A stretch of 64,000 nucleotides of DNA, taken from contig CALGAR010000026.1 of NCBI GenBank assembly GCA_937959285.1, forward strand, positions 1 through 64,000, read 5' to 3'. The notes below the pieces were generated by a model. It was not told the origin of the DNA. It ran no database searches and saw only the letters and a program-made list of their open reading frames with translations. A program made the position numbers and the translations under genes. Shown here piece by piece: positions 53,666-62,800 of the stretch; position 1 is the first letter of the stretch, and each line of letters starts with the position of its first letter. Source of the DNA: an uncultured Bryobacterales bacterium. GTDB lineage: Bacteria > Acidobacteriota > Terriglobia > Bryobacterales > Bryobacteraceae.

Positions 53666-54762
53666 GCTTCCTTACGCAATTCCTTCATCGGGAATTCAAT
53701 CATGAACGTCATCCCGCCCGAGGGATTTCTGTGTGCTGTCAACAGACCGCCCATCTGTCCAACGATCTGGTGAGCCACAGGAAGGCCAAGTCCCGTCCCG
53801 GTCTCTTTTGTCGTAAAGAACGGGTTGAAAAGTTTATCGATGTCTTCGGGTGCCACGCCGGATCCCTGGTCGATAACCCGAATTTGCGTCGTTCCATCCA
53901 CCTGATCGACTGCAACCGTCACCACGGACCCCGGTTCACTCGCCTCCGTCGCATTGATTACCAGATTCAGGAGGACTTGCGTCATTTGCTCGGGATCGCA
54001 TTCGATGGCAGCCACGCCCGGCGCAACCTCACGGCGAAATTCGATGCTCTTGCTGCCGATAGCGTGCTGCGCTAGTTCGATAACCGTTTCCAGAATCGAA
54101 TCAATCGATACAGATTGCAGTTTGGGCGGCCGCGGCCGTGCGAAGTTGAGAAACGTCGTCAGCAGTCCATTGAGCCGTTTGCATTCGCTTTCGATAATTT
54201 CCAGACACTTCGCAGCTTTCGCATCGAAGGACTGGCCTCGCCGCAAAATCGATGCGGCTCCGGCAATGCTGGCCAGCGGATTCCGAATCTCGTGTGCCAG
54301 ACCGGCCGAGAGCTGGCCGATCGCGGACAGCCTCTCGGCGCGCTTCATCCCTTCAAAGTTGGTCTGCAGCTTTTCGTAAACGCTCGATAGCTGTTCGGCA
54401 AGCTCCTGGTATTTCCGCTTCTGCCTTCGCTCCCGGTCCGTGTAGAGGCCGATCATCGCCCCAAGCAACCAGAACAGAAGGAGAGCCGCCAAGTGATCTG
54501 CGGGAAGGAAAGCCTTGCCTGCATCCGCTACGACCAGGGCTGCGCTTGAGAGCAAGGCGATCAGCAGACCGACGCGCCACCCGTCGTAAAGCGCCGTAAT
54601 TACGATTGGGATGAAGTAGAGCAAAGGGAACAGAGATTGCCCCGGGCTGGCGCCGGGCGTCAGATGCTGGCAGAGAGCGATCAGCGCGGCGACGGCGGCG
54701 AGGATGGCTCTCCGCGTCCAGTCCCCGCGAAGGCCCCGCGCAATTCTTTGATGAGAATGCAT
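53662..54762 (-). CDS. Membrane sensor histidine kinase
   Basis: 366 aa. About four N-terminal membrane segments with short loops and no large periplasmic domain (AILAAVAALIALC, LFPLLYFIPIVITAL, GLLIALLSSAALVVA, LAALLLFWLLGAMIGLY), a coiled-coil linker, HisKA with histidine in SAGLAHEIRNPLASI, and HATPase (NLVINATEA, DQGSGVAPE, GTGLGLPVA). The membrane bundle itself may sense the signal. Cognate kinase of the overlapping regulator. Confidence 0.9.
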   Translation of the reverse strand: MHSHQRIARGLRGDWTRRAILAAVAALIALCQHLTPGASPGQSLFPLLYFIPIVITALYDGWRVGLLIALLSSAALVVADAGKAFLPADHLAALLLFWLLGAMIGLYTDRERRQKRKYQELAEQLSSVYEKLQTNFEGMKRAERLSAIGQLSAGLAHEIRNPLASIAGAASILRRGQSFDAKAAKCLEIIESECKRLNGLLTTFLNFARPRPPKLQSVSIDSILETVIELAQHAIGSKSIEFRREVAPGVAAIECDPEQMTQVLLNLVINATEASEPGSVVTVAVDQVDGTTQIRVIDQGSGVAPEDIDKLFNPFFTTKETGTGLGLPVAHQIVGQMGGLLTAHRNPSGGMTFMIEFPMKELRKEA

Positions 54763-54815
54763 CTGCTGTTTCCCTTACTACTACAAGCGTAGCGTAAGTG
54801 ATGCATTCGGGCAGC

Positions 54816-55262
54816 TCATGCGGAAAGAGAGTGGCTATCCTCCGCGAGCTGAAAAACCGATTCCGGGTGGCCGATCGTTTGAATGGCTCTGAGGATCCGT
54901 TCATGCAGCGTCAGGACTGCGTCCCGAACGCTGAAGGGCAGTCTCTGATCGAGGAGCGGCTTGATGGAGCGGACGACGGCAGTGGAGTGCCTGCCGGAAC
55001 TGGAAATCGCCACGGGTTCCGGAACGTAGAGGCAGCCGGCGGGCGTCAGCAAGGCAGCTTCGAGCAGTAGGATCGGAGTGTCTACGTACAGGATCGTGCT
55101 CTCTTTCACAACGACACCCAGCTCCGCGCGCAGCCGTTCGGAGGTGTTCACTTCGCTTGGGATGCTCAATCCTTCGCGGGTGAGCGCCCCCCGGAGCGTA
55201 TGAAGCGCTTCAGGGAACGGCTTGTCGATGATGAACGAGACCACGCGAGGCTCATGTGTCAT
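54816..55262 (-). CDS. DUF302-like protein
   Basis: 148 aa. FPEALHTLRGALTREGLSIPSEV followed by ILYVDTPILLLEAALLTPAGCLYVPEPVAI follows the DUF302 pattern (helix, small-ligand-binding-type beta region with conserved proline, VPEPVAI strand). DUF302 function is poorly known; fold is compact alpha+beta. AAGGA lies 7 nt before the ATG at 55262, and a near-perfect sigma-54 promoter about 36 nt upstream of it. It is the first gene of an operon with the kinase (53-nt gap) and regulator. Confidence 0.65.
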   Translation of the reverse strand: MTHEPRVVSFIIDKPFPEALHTLRGALTREGLSIPSEVNTSERLRAELGVVVKESTILYVDTPILLLEAALLTPAGCLYVPEPVAISSSGRHSTAVVRSIKPLLDQRLPFSVRDAVLTLHERILRAIQTIGHPESVFQLAEDSHSLSA

Positions 55263-55297
55263 GGCAGTTCCTTGTGCGAGTTACGCAGAGGCATTGG

Positions 55298-55313
55298 TGC
55301 AATTCCGGTGCCA
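55298..55313 (-). promoter_or_regulatory. Sigma-54 promoter of DUF302-kinase-regulator operon
   Basis: TGGCACCGGAATTGCA on the minus strand contains a full TGGCAC and TTGCA with the exact 10-nt GG-GC spacing. Predicted start near 55287, leader about 25 nt. Confidence 0.85.
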
Positions 55314-55333
55314 CGCGTTTGTATCCCTTGGTC

Positions 55334-55370
55334 TGTCCGAACCGTGGTCCTGATCGGACCATTAGGGACA
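55334..55370. promoter_or_regulatory. Candidate enhancer site between divergent sigma-54 promoters
   Basis: Compound inverted repeat: TGGTCC (55345-55350) and GGACCA (55356-55361) around TGATC, with outer TGTCC (55334-55338) and GGGACA (55365-55370). Its centre is about 66 nt from the leftward start and 108 nt from the rightward start, suitable for an NtrC-type activator. Confidence 0.5.
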
Positions 55371-55434
55371 ACAGATGTGCCCTTTCGGGCACTAGCGGCT
55401 CCCCAAGCCCGTGTTTCCTGGCGCATCCGGTGAG

Positions 55435-55450
55435 TGGCACTGGACATGCA
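55435..55450 (+). promoter_or_regulatory. Sigma-54 promoter of the rnk-mreB-like operon
   Basis: TGGCACTGGACATGCA has GG (55436-55437) and GC (55448-55449) 10 nt apart. Predicted start near 55461, 46 nt before the ATG at 55507. Confidence 0.82.
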
Positions 55451-55506
55451 CTACAGCTCCGTTCACGGTCATCTGGCCACATCGCCCGGAAAGGAGATCT
55501 GTACTG

Positions 55507-55917
55507 ATGGGAAATAACATCTACATCACACAGGAAGACATGCAGCGGCTCCGCAGCCTCGTGAACGCTCTGCAATCGACGCCGAAAGCGGAGCTGGTTT
55601 CCGTCCTTGAAGAGGAGCTGGATCGCGCGCATGTCGTCGAGTCGAAGGACCTTCCGCCGGACGTCGTGAGCCTCAACTCGCAGGTGCGTGTTTCGGATCT
55701 GGATAGCGGCAAGACGATGGAGTATGAGTTGATCTATCCCAATTCGAAGCCTAGTTCCAACGCGCATGCTCTCTCCGTGCTCGCGCCCCTGGGCATGGCG
55801 CTGCTAGGCTGCCGCGCCGGAGACGTCATTGAATGGGAGGTTCCTAAGGGGAAGCGGCGGCTTAAGGTGATCGAAGTTCTCTACCAGCCCGAGGCAGCGA
55901 ATCAGTCCGCTGCATGA
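55507..55917 (+). CDS. rnk: Rnk/GreA-type nucleoside-diphosphate kinase regulator
   Basis: 136 aa from the ATG at 55507 (AAAGGAG about 10 nt upstream). N-terminal short helical hairpin (IYITQEDMQRLRSLV) and a C-terminal GreA/GreB-like FKBP-fold domain: VSLNSQVRVSDLDSGKTMEYELIYP, LAPLGMALLGCRAGDVIEWEVP. This is the Rnk arrangement. Rnk-type proteins bind RNA polymerase and influence nucleotide metabolism, but lack the long coiled coil of GreA. Its stop overlaps the downstream MreB-like start (ATGA). Confidence 0.88.
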   Translation: MGNNIYITQEDMQRLRSLVNALQSTPKAELVSVLEEELDRAHVVESKDLPPDVVSLNSQVRVSDLDSGKTMEYELIYPNSKPSSNAHALSVLAPLGMALLGCRAGDVIEWEVPKGKRRLKVIEVLYQPEAANQSAA

Positions 55918-56936
55918 CGAGCCGGTTTCCCTGGACCTCCGAGTGGGGCATCGATCTCGGCAGCGCGAATACCGTGATCTGCTCTGCTGCGGGGGAAATT
56001 GTCGTCAATGAGCCGTCCGTTGTCGCGATCAATCAGCGCTGGAAAACCGTAGAGTCTGTCGGGGCGGAAGCGCACCGGGCCGTTGAGCGAAATCCAGCGG
56101 CGATTGAGCCGACTTACCCGGTCCGGAGGGGAGTTGTTACGGATCCGGTGCTTGCGGAGCAGCTGCTGCGGTCCTTCCTCAAGCGCATTAACCGGACTGT
56201 GCTTCCAGCCGGCATGAATGTGGCTCTGGCGATACCATACGGCATCACGGATGTGGAGCGTTTCGCCGCCGTCGAGTGCGTTCGCCGCGCGGGAGCATCC
56301 CGAGTTGCGCTCGTCGACCAGATCCTCGCGGCTGCGCATGGCGCCGGCATTTCTCTAGGTGAGCCTCGCGGCTCCATGGTCATAGATGTTGGAGCGGACC
56401 TCGTTGAAGCAGCCGTATTCTCGCTAGGGGAGATCGTCGTATCCAGAGCGGAACCGGTGGCCGGCAATGCGATGGACCATGCAATCAGGGAGCACGTGCG
56501 GAAAAACCACAGGCTCCTGATTGGACTGAAAACGGCCGAAGAAGTGAAGCGCGTGATTGGCTCGGCGACCGTCAACGGGCACTCTGCTTCGTCGTTGAAG
56601 GTCACTGGGCGTTGTCTTCTTCGCGGCCTTCCACGGTCTGTGTGGCTCTGTGCGGGAGAAGTACGGGAGGCCATTGCGCCCGTCATCTCCGCTATCATCC
56701 GAGTAGTGAGAAGCACCCTCGAGGCCGTGCCGGCAGAGCTAAGCGCCGATCTCATTGAAACGGGTGCCGTCCTCACAGGCGGGATGGCGTTCCTCCACGG
56801 CCTCGCCGATTGTCTTTCCTTTGAAATGCAGATTCCGGTGTCCGTTTGTGCCTCGCCCACGACGTCCGTTGCTGCTGGCTTGAGCAAGCTGATTCGCGCG
56901 GAGCGAGTATGGCAGGCTGCTCGAAACCTGGCGTGA
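55914..56936 (+). CDS. Divergent MreB-like actin homologue
   Basis: 340 aa. MreB fold and order are clear: WGIDLGSANTVICSAAGEIVVNEPSVVAIN (phosphate-1 region), TYPVRRGVVTD, AIPYGITDVERFAAVECVRRAGA, LAAAHGAGISLGEPRGSMVID, ETGAVLTGGMAFLHGLADCL. Key ATPase positions differ from housekeeping MreB: the IEEP(M)AAAIGA acidic pair reads VDQILAAAHGA, and the phosphate-2 loop DIGGGTTE reads DVGADLVE. It is therefore a paralog that may bind nucleotide weakly or not at all. Coupled to rnk; no mreC/mreD follow. Confidence 0.82.
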   Translation: MTSRFPWTSEWGIDLGSANTVICSAAGEIVVNEPSVVAINQRWKTVESVGAEAHRAVERNPAAIEPTYPVRRGVVTDPVLAEQLLRSFLKRINRTVLPAGMNVALAIPYGITDVERFAAVECVRRAGASRVALVDQILAAAHGAGISLGEPRGSMVIDVGADLVEAAVFSLGEIVVSRAEPVAGNAMDHAIREHVRKNHRLLIGLKTAEEVKRVIGSATVNGHSASSLKVTGRCLLRGLPRSVWLCAGEVREAIAPVISAIIRVVRSTLEAVPAELSADLIETGAVLTGGMAFLHGLADCLSFEMQIPVSVCASPTTSVAAGLSKLIRAERVWQAARNLA

Positions 56937-57392
56937 TCGCGGAGCGAGGATCGCCTGCCCGCATACGTTTCACGCCCCATGCCAGGGAGAGAAGAAGACA
57001 GAGCGCGAGCGTGACTCCCAATGCGTAGACCGCGAGGCGCTCAGCGCAAGTGCCGGTGCGGCGAGTCCCACACCGCCACGGGCATCCCTCTTTCAGGCAT
57101 CGGAACACAGCTCCTCCCCCTGTTTCCGGTCTGCTGCGCCTCTTCAATCCCTGCTAACAGCAGGCCGCCAGCGCCGCATGGCTTTCAGTTTGGTGATGGC
57201 GAGCGGTGGCCGTGCCGGCAGCCGGATTCGAAGGCGCCTTCGGACCCTCCTTCTCGTTTGGGGCGTTGCACGTTCTATGCCGTTATCCGGATCAGTTTTT
57301 GCGTGTAACGGATACAGCGCCGCCGATTAAGGTGCCGAAAAAAGTCCAGCAGTGCCCGCTTGTGCACACTTCGCATTGCACGGGCAGTGTGA
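56937..57392. other. 456 bp without a confident gene
   Basis: Between the MreB-like gene and the transhydrogenase terminator. On the minus strand a frame from a TTG at 57147 to 56773 encodes a cysteine-rich N-terminus (CLKEGCPWRCG) and one membrane-like segment (VYALGVTLALCLLLSLAWG), but it lacks a ribosome-binding site and runs antisense into the mreB-like gene. I do not accept it as a gene. The remainder holds the terminator described separately. Confidence 0.5.
57353..57386 (-). terminator. Terminator candidate of the transhydrogenase gene
   Basis: TGCCCG (57353-57358) pairs with CGGGCA (57381-57386), with an inner TGCA/TGCA pairing and a 4-nt bulge. On the minus strand a T6 run follows after about 10 nt, 7-60 nt beyond the stop at 57393. 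Confidence 0.5.
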
Positions 57393-58829
57393 TTATTGGG
57401 AAGTTTGCGATGCCGCCGATGTGACGGAACACATCCGGTTAATGCCGTCGAAGGCGGCGGTCTTGTAGCATTCCGCCAGCGTCGGGTAGTTGAAGACGGT
57501 GTCGACGAAGTAGTCGATGGTGCCGTTGTAGGCAAGAACCGCCTGTCCGATGTGCACCAGTTCGCTCGCTCCTTCTCCGATAATGTGGACTCCGAGCAGG
57601 CGGCGGTCATCCGTGCGGAAGATCAGTTTCAGGAGTCCGTGCGTGTCGCCGATGATCTGCCCTCTGGCGATCTCGCGATAGCGGGCCTTGCCGATTTCGT
57701 AGGGGACTCCCTCGTGCGTCAGTTCCTCTTCATTCCTTCCCACCATGGAGATTTCAGGAATCGTGTAAATGCCGTAAGGGAAAAGCTCGGGGACACTCTT
57801 GGCGGGCACGTTAAAGGCATGGCAGGCGGCGATGCGGCCCTGCTCCATGGATGTAGAGGCGAGGCTGGGGAAGCCGATGACATCGCCGACAGCATAAATG
57901 TTCGGCACCTTCGTTTGATAGTTCTCGTTCACTTCCAGCCGGCCGCGATCGTCTGCCGTGAGGCCAGCCGCCTCAAGATTCAGCTTGCTCGTCGCACCGG
58001 TGCGGCCGATGCTATACAGCGCCATGTCCGTGATGATCTGCTTGCCGCTGGCAAGAACGATGCGCACGCGTTCTCCGTGCTCGTCGACAATTCGTTCAAT
58101 TCCGTTCACCTCCTCGCCGAGACGCAGGGTGACGCGATTCTCGCGAAGATGGTAGGCCAGCGTGTCGACGATTTCCTGGTCGACGAAGGGAAGCAGCCGG
58201 GGACGCTTATCGACTAGTGTCACACGGACACCGAGCGCTGCAAACATGCTTGCATACTCGCAGCCGATCACACCCGCCCCGATCACGGTCATCGTTTTGG
58301 GCAAATGGTCGAGGTTCAGGATGTCATCGCTGATGATGATCTTCTTTCCGTCGAAAGGAATGTGGGGGTCGCGTGTCGCTTCCGTTCCGGTCGCAATCAC
58401 GATGAACCGGGCCGTTACGATGCGCTGCCCGCGGCCGTCGACAAAATCGAGGAGAAGGGAATTCGGCCCGCAGAAGGAGGCGGTCGCCGAGAGCAGCTCC
58501 ACCTGGTTTCTCATCAGCTGATAGCGCGTCACGTCGATTTCATGGCTAATCACCTGATGGGTGCGCACAAGCAGGTCCTGCATGGTGATGTTGTTCTTCA
58601 CCCTGTAGGATAGCCCGTAGAACTCTCGCTCTCGGTATCCTGAGAGGTCAAGGACAGCCTCTCTCAGCGTCTTGCTGGGGATCGTGCCGGTGTTGACGCT
58701 CACGCCTCCGAGGACAGTTTTCTTCTCGACCAAAGCCACTCGCTTGTCGAGCTTGGCCGCCTGAATCGCTGCTCTCTGGCCGGCGGGACCAGAACCGATC
58801 ACGATCAGATCGTAGTCGAATTCGCCCAT
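57393..58829 (-). CDS. sthA: Soluble pyridine nucleotide transhydrogenase-like flavoprotein
   Basis: 478 aa FAD enzyme of the dihydrolipoamide dehydrogenase superfamily. FAD site GSGPAGQRAAIQAAK, NAD site GAGVIGCEYASMFAALG, and C-terminal YAVGDVIGFPSLASTSMEQGR. The redox-disulfide position reads GGVSVNTGTIPSKTLREAV: neither cysteine of the CxxxxC pair is present, which excludes lipoamide dehydrogenase and fits SthA, known to balance NADPH and NADH. AAGGGAG precedes the ATG. Confidence 0.88.
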   Translation of the reverse strand: MGEFDYDLIVIGSGPAGQRAAIQAAKLDKRVALVEKKTVLGGVSVNTGTIPSKTLREAVLDLSGYREREFYGLSYRVKNNITMQDLLVRTHQVISHEIDVTRYQLMRNQVELLSATASFCGPNSLLLDFVDGRGQRIVTARFIVIATGTEATRDPHIPFDGKKIIISDDILNLDHLPKTMTVIGAGVIGCEYASMFAALGVRVTLVDKRPRLLPFVDQEIVDTLAYHLRENRVTLRLGEEVNGIERIVDEHGERVRIVLASGKQIITDMALYSIGRTGATSKLNLEAAGLTADDRGRLEVNENYQTKVPNIYAVGDVIGFPSLASTSMEQGRIAACHAFNVPAKSVPELFPYGIYTIPEISMVGRNEEELTHEGVPYEIGKARYREIARGQIIGDTHGLLKLIFRTDDRRLLGVHIIGEGASELVHIGQAVLAYNGTIDYFVDTVFNYPTLAECYKTAAFDGINRMCSVTSAASQTSQ

Positions 58830-58945
58830 TCCACTCCCTTCTGATGTGTATCCGCGGGGACACGAACTACTACGTTCCGTTGCCGGGTGACGTTACTTCC
58901 AATTGTAGGGGAAGCGCAGAAAAGGGGCAGAAAAGGGGGTGTGCG

Positions 58946-58987
58946 AACCGGAAACGGTTGTATTCAACCGAGGCGCGATCGGGTTGA
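58946..58987. promoter_or_regulatory. Four alternating complementary segments between divergent genes
   Basis: AACCG (58946-58950), CGGTTG (58955-58960), TCAACCG (58964-58970) and GGTTGA (58982-58987). Segment 1 can pair with 2 (GAAA loop), 2 with 3 (TATT loop) and 3 with 4. Could be mutually exclusive RNA hairpins or repeated operators. Located 117 nt before sthA and 118 nt before the DUF5335-like start. Confidence 0.35.
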
Positions 58988-59104
58988 GATCGGGAAGGAA
59001 GGACGGGCTCCGACGGCGGCGGAAACAGAGAAGTCTTTATGACGGATGGCCTTAAGGGCAACGAACGGTGATGAGGGGCGTCCCACAAATAGAGGCGTTA
59101 TTAT

Positions 59105-59701
59105 ATGGCGGGACAAGAAATCAGCAAGAAGGACTCTAAGGAGTTTCTCGATCGCTTCAGCAAGGAGCACCTGGGCTGCAAGGCGCGGCTGGAGACTTCG
59201 GCCGCGGGCGGCCAGGGGCTGAATCTGGTTGCGAACGATTTGCCCCTGACCGGTATTTCCCTGGACGAAGGAGGCGAGCTGAGCGTCATGCTGGGAGGAC
59301 GGCCGGGTCTGGATTACGGCCATAACATCCCTTCATGGTCGCGCCTCTCGATCATCAATAACGACTGCCTGGAAATTGTCAGCGAGGATGGTACGGTAAC
59401 GCGGCTTTGCTGTACGGGTCCCTCCAAAGTAGACTCCGGGCAGCCTGGCGGCGGCGCAGGTCGTGCCGACATCGTTGGCCGCAGCGGCGTCTATCCGATG
59501 TCAAAACCCGAAGGAGCAAGCCCCGATGCGATTCTCCAGCCCGAGGCTACATGGGGGCAGGGTGACCGTGGACCGGAGGGTTACTTTGACGCCGGCTCTT
59601 CCGAGATTCATCCGCCGGGTTCGCGTGAGCCGGAGGAGCTGACGGAAGAAGAGCGCCGGGAGATCAGAGAAAAGCAAGAGAAGAATAAGAGCAAAGAATA
59701 A
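59105..59701 (+). CDS. DUF5335-like protein with charged C-terminal extension
   Basis: 198 aa. The first ~105 residues follow the DUF5335 pattern (EFLDRFSKEHLGCKARLET, NDLPLTGISLDEGGELSVMLGG, LEIVSEDGTVTRLCCTGP). The remainder is proline/glycine-rich, ending in a lysine/glutamate tail (EELTEEERREIREKQEKNKSKE) that looks disordered. Function unknown; family members often lie among stress genes, which fits the neighbouring cluster. GAGG lies about 12 nt before the ATG at 59105. Confidence 0.65.
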   Translation: MAGQEISKKDSKEFLDRFSKEHLGCKARLETSAAGGQGLNLVANDLPLTGISLDEGGELSVMLGGRPGLDYGHNIPSWSRLSIINNDCLEIVSEDGTVTRLCCTGPSKVDSGQPGGGAGRADIVGRSGVYPMSKPEGASPDAILQPEATWGQGDRGPEGYFDAGSSEIHPPGSREPEELTEEERREIREKQEKNKSKE

Positions 59702-59841
59702 GAGCGGGAGCAGGCGAGGACTCAGCAGGACGGGTTCGCATGCATTCAGCCGGAAACGAGACAGGGGAGAGCTGGTCGAAGAACGGTTTCCTCCGTTACA
59801 CAAAGCTGAGATAATGAACGACCGCGGAAGTTCTTTGCATC

Positions 59842-62800
59842 ATGACGCGACTGGTCCTTGCCCTGTTCCTTCTGTTCGCCGCGCTCTGTGCTCGCGCGGC
59901 GGGTATTGACTTCAATCGCGATGTGCGCCCTATTCTGTCCGATGCGTGCTTCCAATGCCACGGTCCGGATGAAAAGCACCGGATGGCCGGACTGCGGCTG
60001 GACACGAAGGAAGGCGCATTCGCAGAAACCCGGCGCGGGAAAGTGATCGTCCCAGGAGATCCGGGGAAAAGCCTCATTATTCAGCGGATTAACCATGCCG
60101 ACCCGGCGCGGCGGATGCCGCCGCCAGCCTCCGGACGGACACTGACGGCGAAAGAGATCGAGACCCTGCGCACGTGGGTCGAGCAGGGCGCGGAGTGGCA
60201 GACGCACTGGGCTTTTGTCCCTCCCAAGCGCCCCGAGCTTCCGCCCGGAGATGCTCCAAACCCGATCGACCGCTTCATCGATGCACGGCTGAAGCGCGAA
60301 GGTTTAACACCCAATAAGGAAGCCGACCGCGCGAAGCTGCTCCGCCGTCTCAGCCTGGACCTTACCGGACTTCCGCCAACACCGGAAGAAGTCGAGGCCT
60401 TCGTGAAGGACAAGTCGCCGGATGCCTACGAGAAGCAGGTCGACCGGCTTCTCGCGTCCCCTCACTACGGCGAGAGGATGGCCATGGACTGGCTGGACGT
60501 CGCCCGCTACGCCGACACCCACGGATATCACATTGACAGCCACCGTGACATGTGGCCCTGGCGCGATTGGGTAATCGACGCATTCAACCGGAACATGCCG
60601 TTCGACAAGTTCACGATCCTCCAGCTTGCCGGCGATTTGCTGCCGGAGGCGGGACTCGAAGGGAAGATCGCCAGCGGCTTTAACCGCAATCACATGATCA
60701 ACTTCGAAGGAGGCGCAATTCCCGAAGAGTATCTGGTTGAGTATGTGGCGGACCGTGTCGAAACGACGGCTACGGCGTGGATGGGACTCACTATGGGCTG
60801 CGCGCGATGCCATTCGCACAAGTACGATCCCATCTCGCAGAAGGATTACTACAGCTTCTTTGCTTTCTTCAATAACGTCGACGAGAAGGGACTCGATGGA
60901 AAGACCGGCAATGCTCAGCCGATTTTGAAACTGCCGACGCCGGAGCAGGAAAAGGAGCAAAAGCGCCTGGAAACGGCAATTCAGGAAGCCGAAAAGGTGC
61001 TCGAGTCGGACGAGGTAGCACGAGGGCTCGCCGAATGGCGTAAGACTCTCACCGCCCAGCCGGTTCCCGTCATCCGCGATGGCCTCACGGCACATTACGG
61101 TTTTGACGGCAGCTTCGCCGACATCTCCGGCGCTTATCAGCATGGTCGGACTCTCCGCGGCGACCCCGTGTTCGTTCCGGGGCAGGTCGGCAGGGCCGTG
61201 TCCTTTGATGCTCAGACGGTAGTGAGCTTAGGGCGTGTCGGAGCGCTGAAGGTGGACCAGCCGTTCACCGTTGCATTCTGGTTGCAGCCGACGGGTAGTA
61301 AACAGTCGATGCCCGTCCTTCAGAAGATCGCGGATAGCAGCCGCCGGGGCTGGGAAGTGCGTCTGGAGGAATTCGATCTTTTTGGGATTCAACAGCGTCA
61401 CGCCCGGCTTGCCTTCCGTTTAATTTCCCAGTGGCCCGACGCGGTGTTAGAGCTTCGGACGCGCGAGCGCCTGAAGCAATCCGAGTGGTATCACGTGGCG
61501 ATCGTATCAGACGGTTCCGGAAAAGCTCCCGGGATTACGGTCTACGTAAATGGCGAGCCCGTAAGCGCGGAAGTGGTTCGCGATGCGCTATCCGGCGCGA
61601 TCGACAACGATGCGGAGCTGCGGATCGGCGTCAAGGAACCGGATGCCAAAGCCTTCGCGGGCGGCCTCGACGATTTGCGCTTTTACTCTCGCGCACTGCC
61701 GCCTGATCAGATCACTGAGATTGCTGTGCATCATCCTATTCGCGCGCTTCTGTCGGGCTTGTCCGGCAAGCCCTCGGCTGCCGAGGAGCAGCGCATTCGC
61801 ACCTACTATCTCCGGCGTGTCGCTCCCGAACCGATTCGACGCACTTATGCGCAGTTACTCGATTTGAAGGAGCAGTTCAGGCGCCTCGACAAGCGAATTC
61901 TCAGCACGATGGTGATGAGCGAGCTCGAGAAGCCGCGTGAGACGTTCATTCTTGCCCGCGGCGACTACCGCAACCGGACGGAGAAGGTAGAGCCGAACGT
62001 TCCGAGCGTGCTGCCGCCCTTGCCGCGGGTGGACGGGAGGCCCAACCGTCTTGCCCTGGCGCGGTGGCTTGTGGATCCAGGGCATCCTCTGACGGCCCGC
62101 GTTGCGGTGAACCGGTTCTGGCAGATGTACTTCGGAACGGGGCTTGTGAAGACGTCGGAGAATTTCGGCTCCCAGGGAGAGCCTCCGTCGCATCCTGAGC
62201 TGCTTGACTGGCTGGCCACTGAGTTCATCCGTACCGGGTGGGATGTCAAGGCGATGCAGCGTCTGATCGTCACTTCAGCGGCCTACCGGCGCAGCTCTCA
62301 TGTCACTCCTGAACTGCTTGCCAAGGACCCCGAGAACCGGCTGCTGGCGCGCGGCCCGCGTCATCGCCTTCAGGCGGAGATCGTGCGCGATAACGCGCTT
62401 GCCGTGAGCGGCCTCCTGAATAAGAAGCGAGGCGGCCCCGGCGTTTTCCCATATCAACCACCCGGCATATGGGAAGAGCTCGCGTATGGCGACGGCTTTT
62501 CGATGCAGACCTATGTACAGAGCCACGGCGAGGATCTTTATCGAAGGAGCCTTTACACCTTCTGGAAGCGTACGGCGCCTCCCGCTCAGCTAGTCACATT
62601 CGACGCTCCGGACCGGGAGAAGTGCACGGCTCGCCGGAGTACCACAAACACTCCGCTCCAGGCACTGGTGCTAATGAACGATCCCACATACGTCGAGGCG
62701 TCGCGGGCGCTCGCCCAGCGCGTGCTGAATTCGGGCAAGCGCAGCGTGGCCGATCGGGCGAAGATGGCATTCGAGCTTGCGACGGCGCGGCCGCCATCGA

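Noticed and set aside
56773..57147. Minus-strand frame with a cysteine-rich start and one membrane-like segment
   Set aside because: TTG start without ribosome-binding site, and 164 nt antisense overlap with the MreB-like gene.
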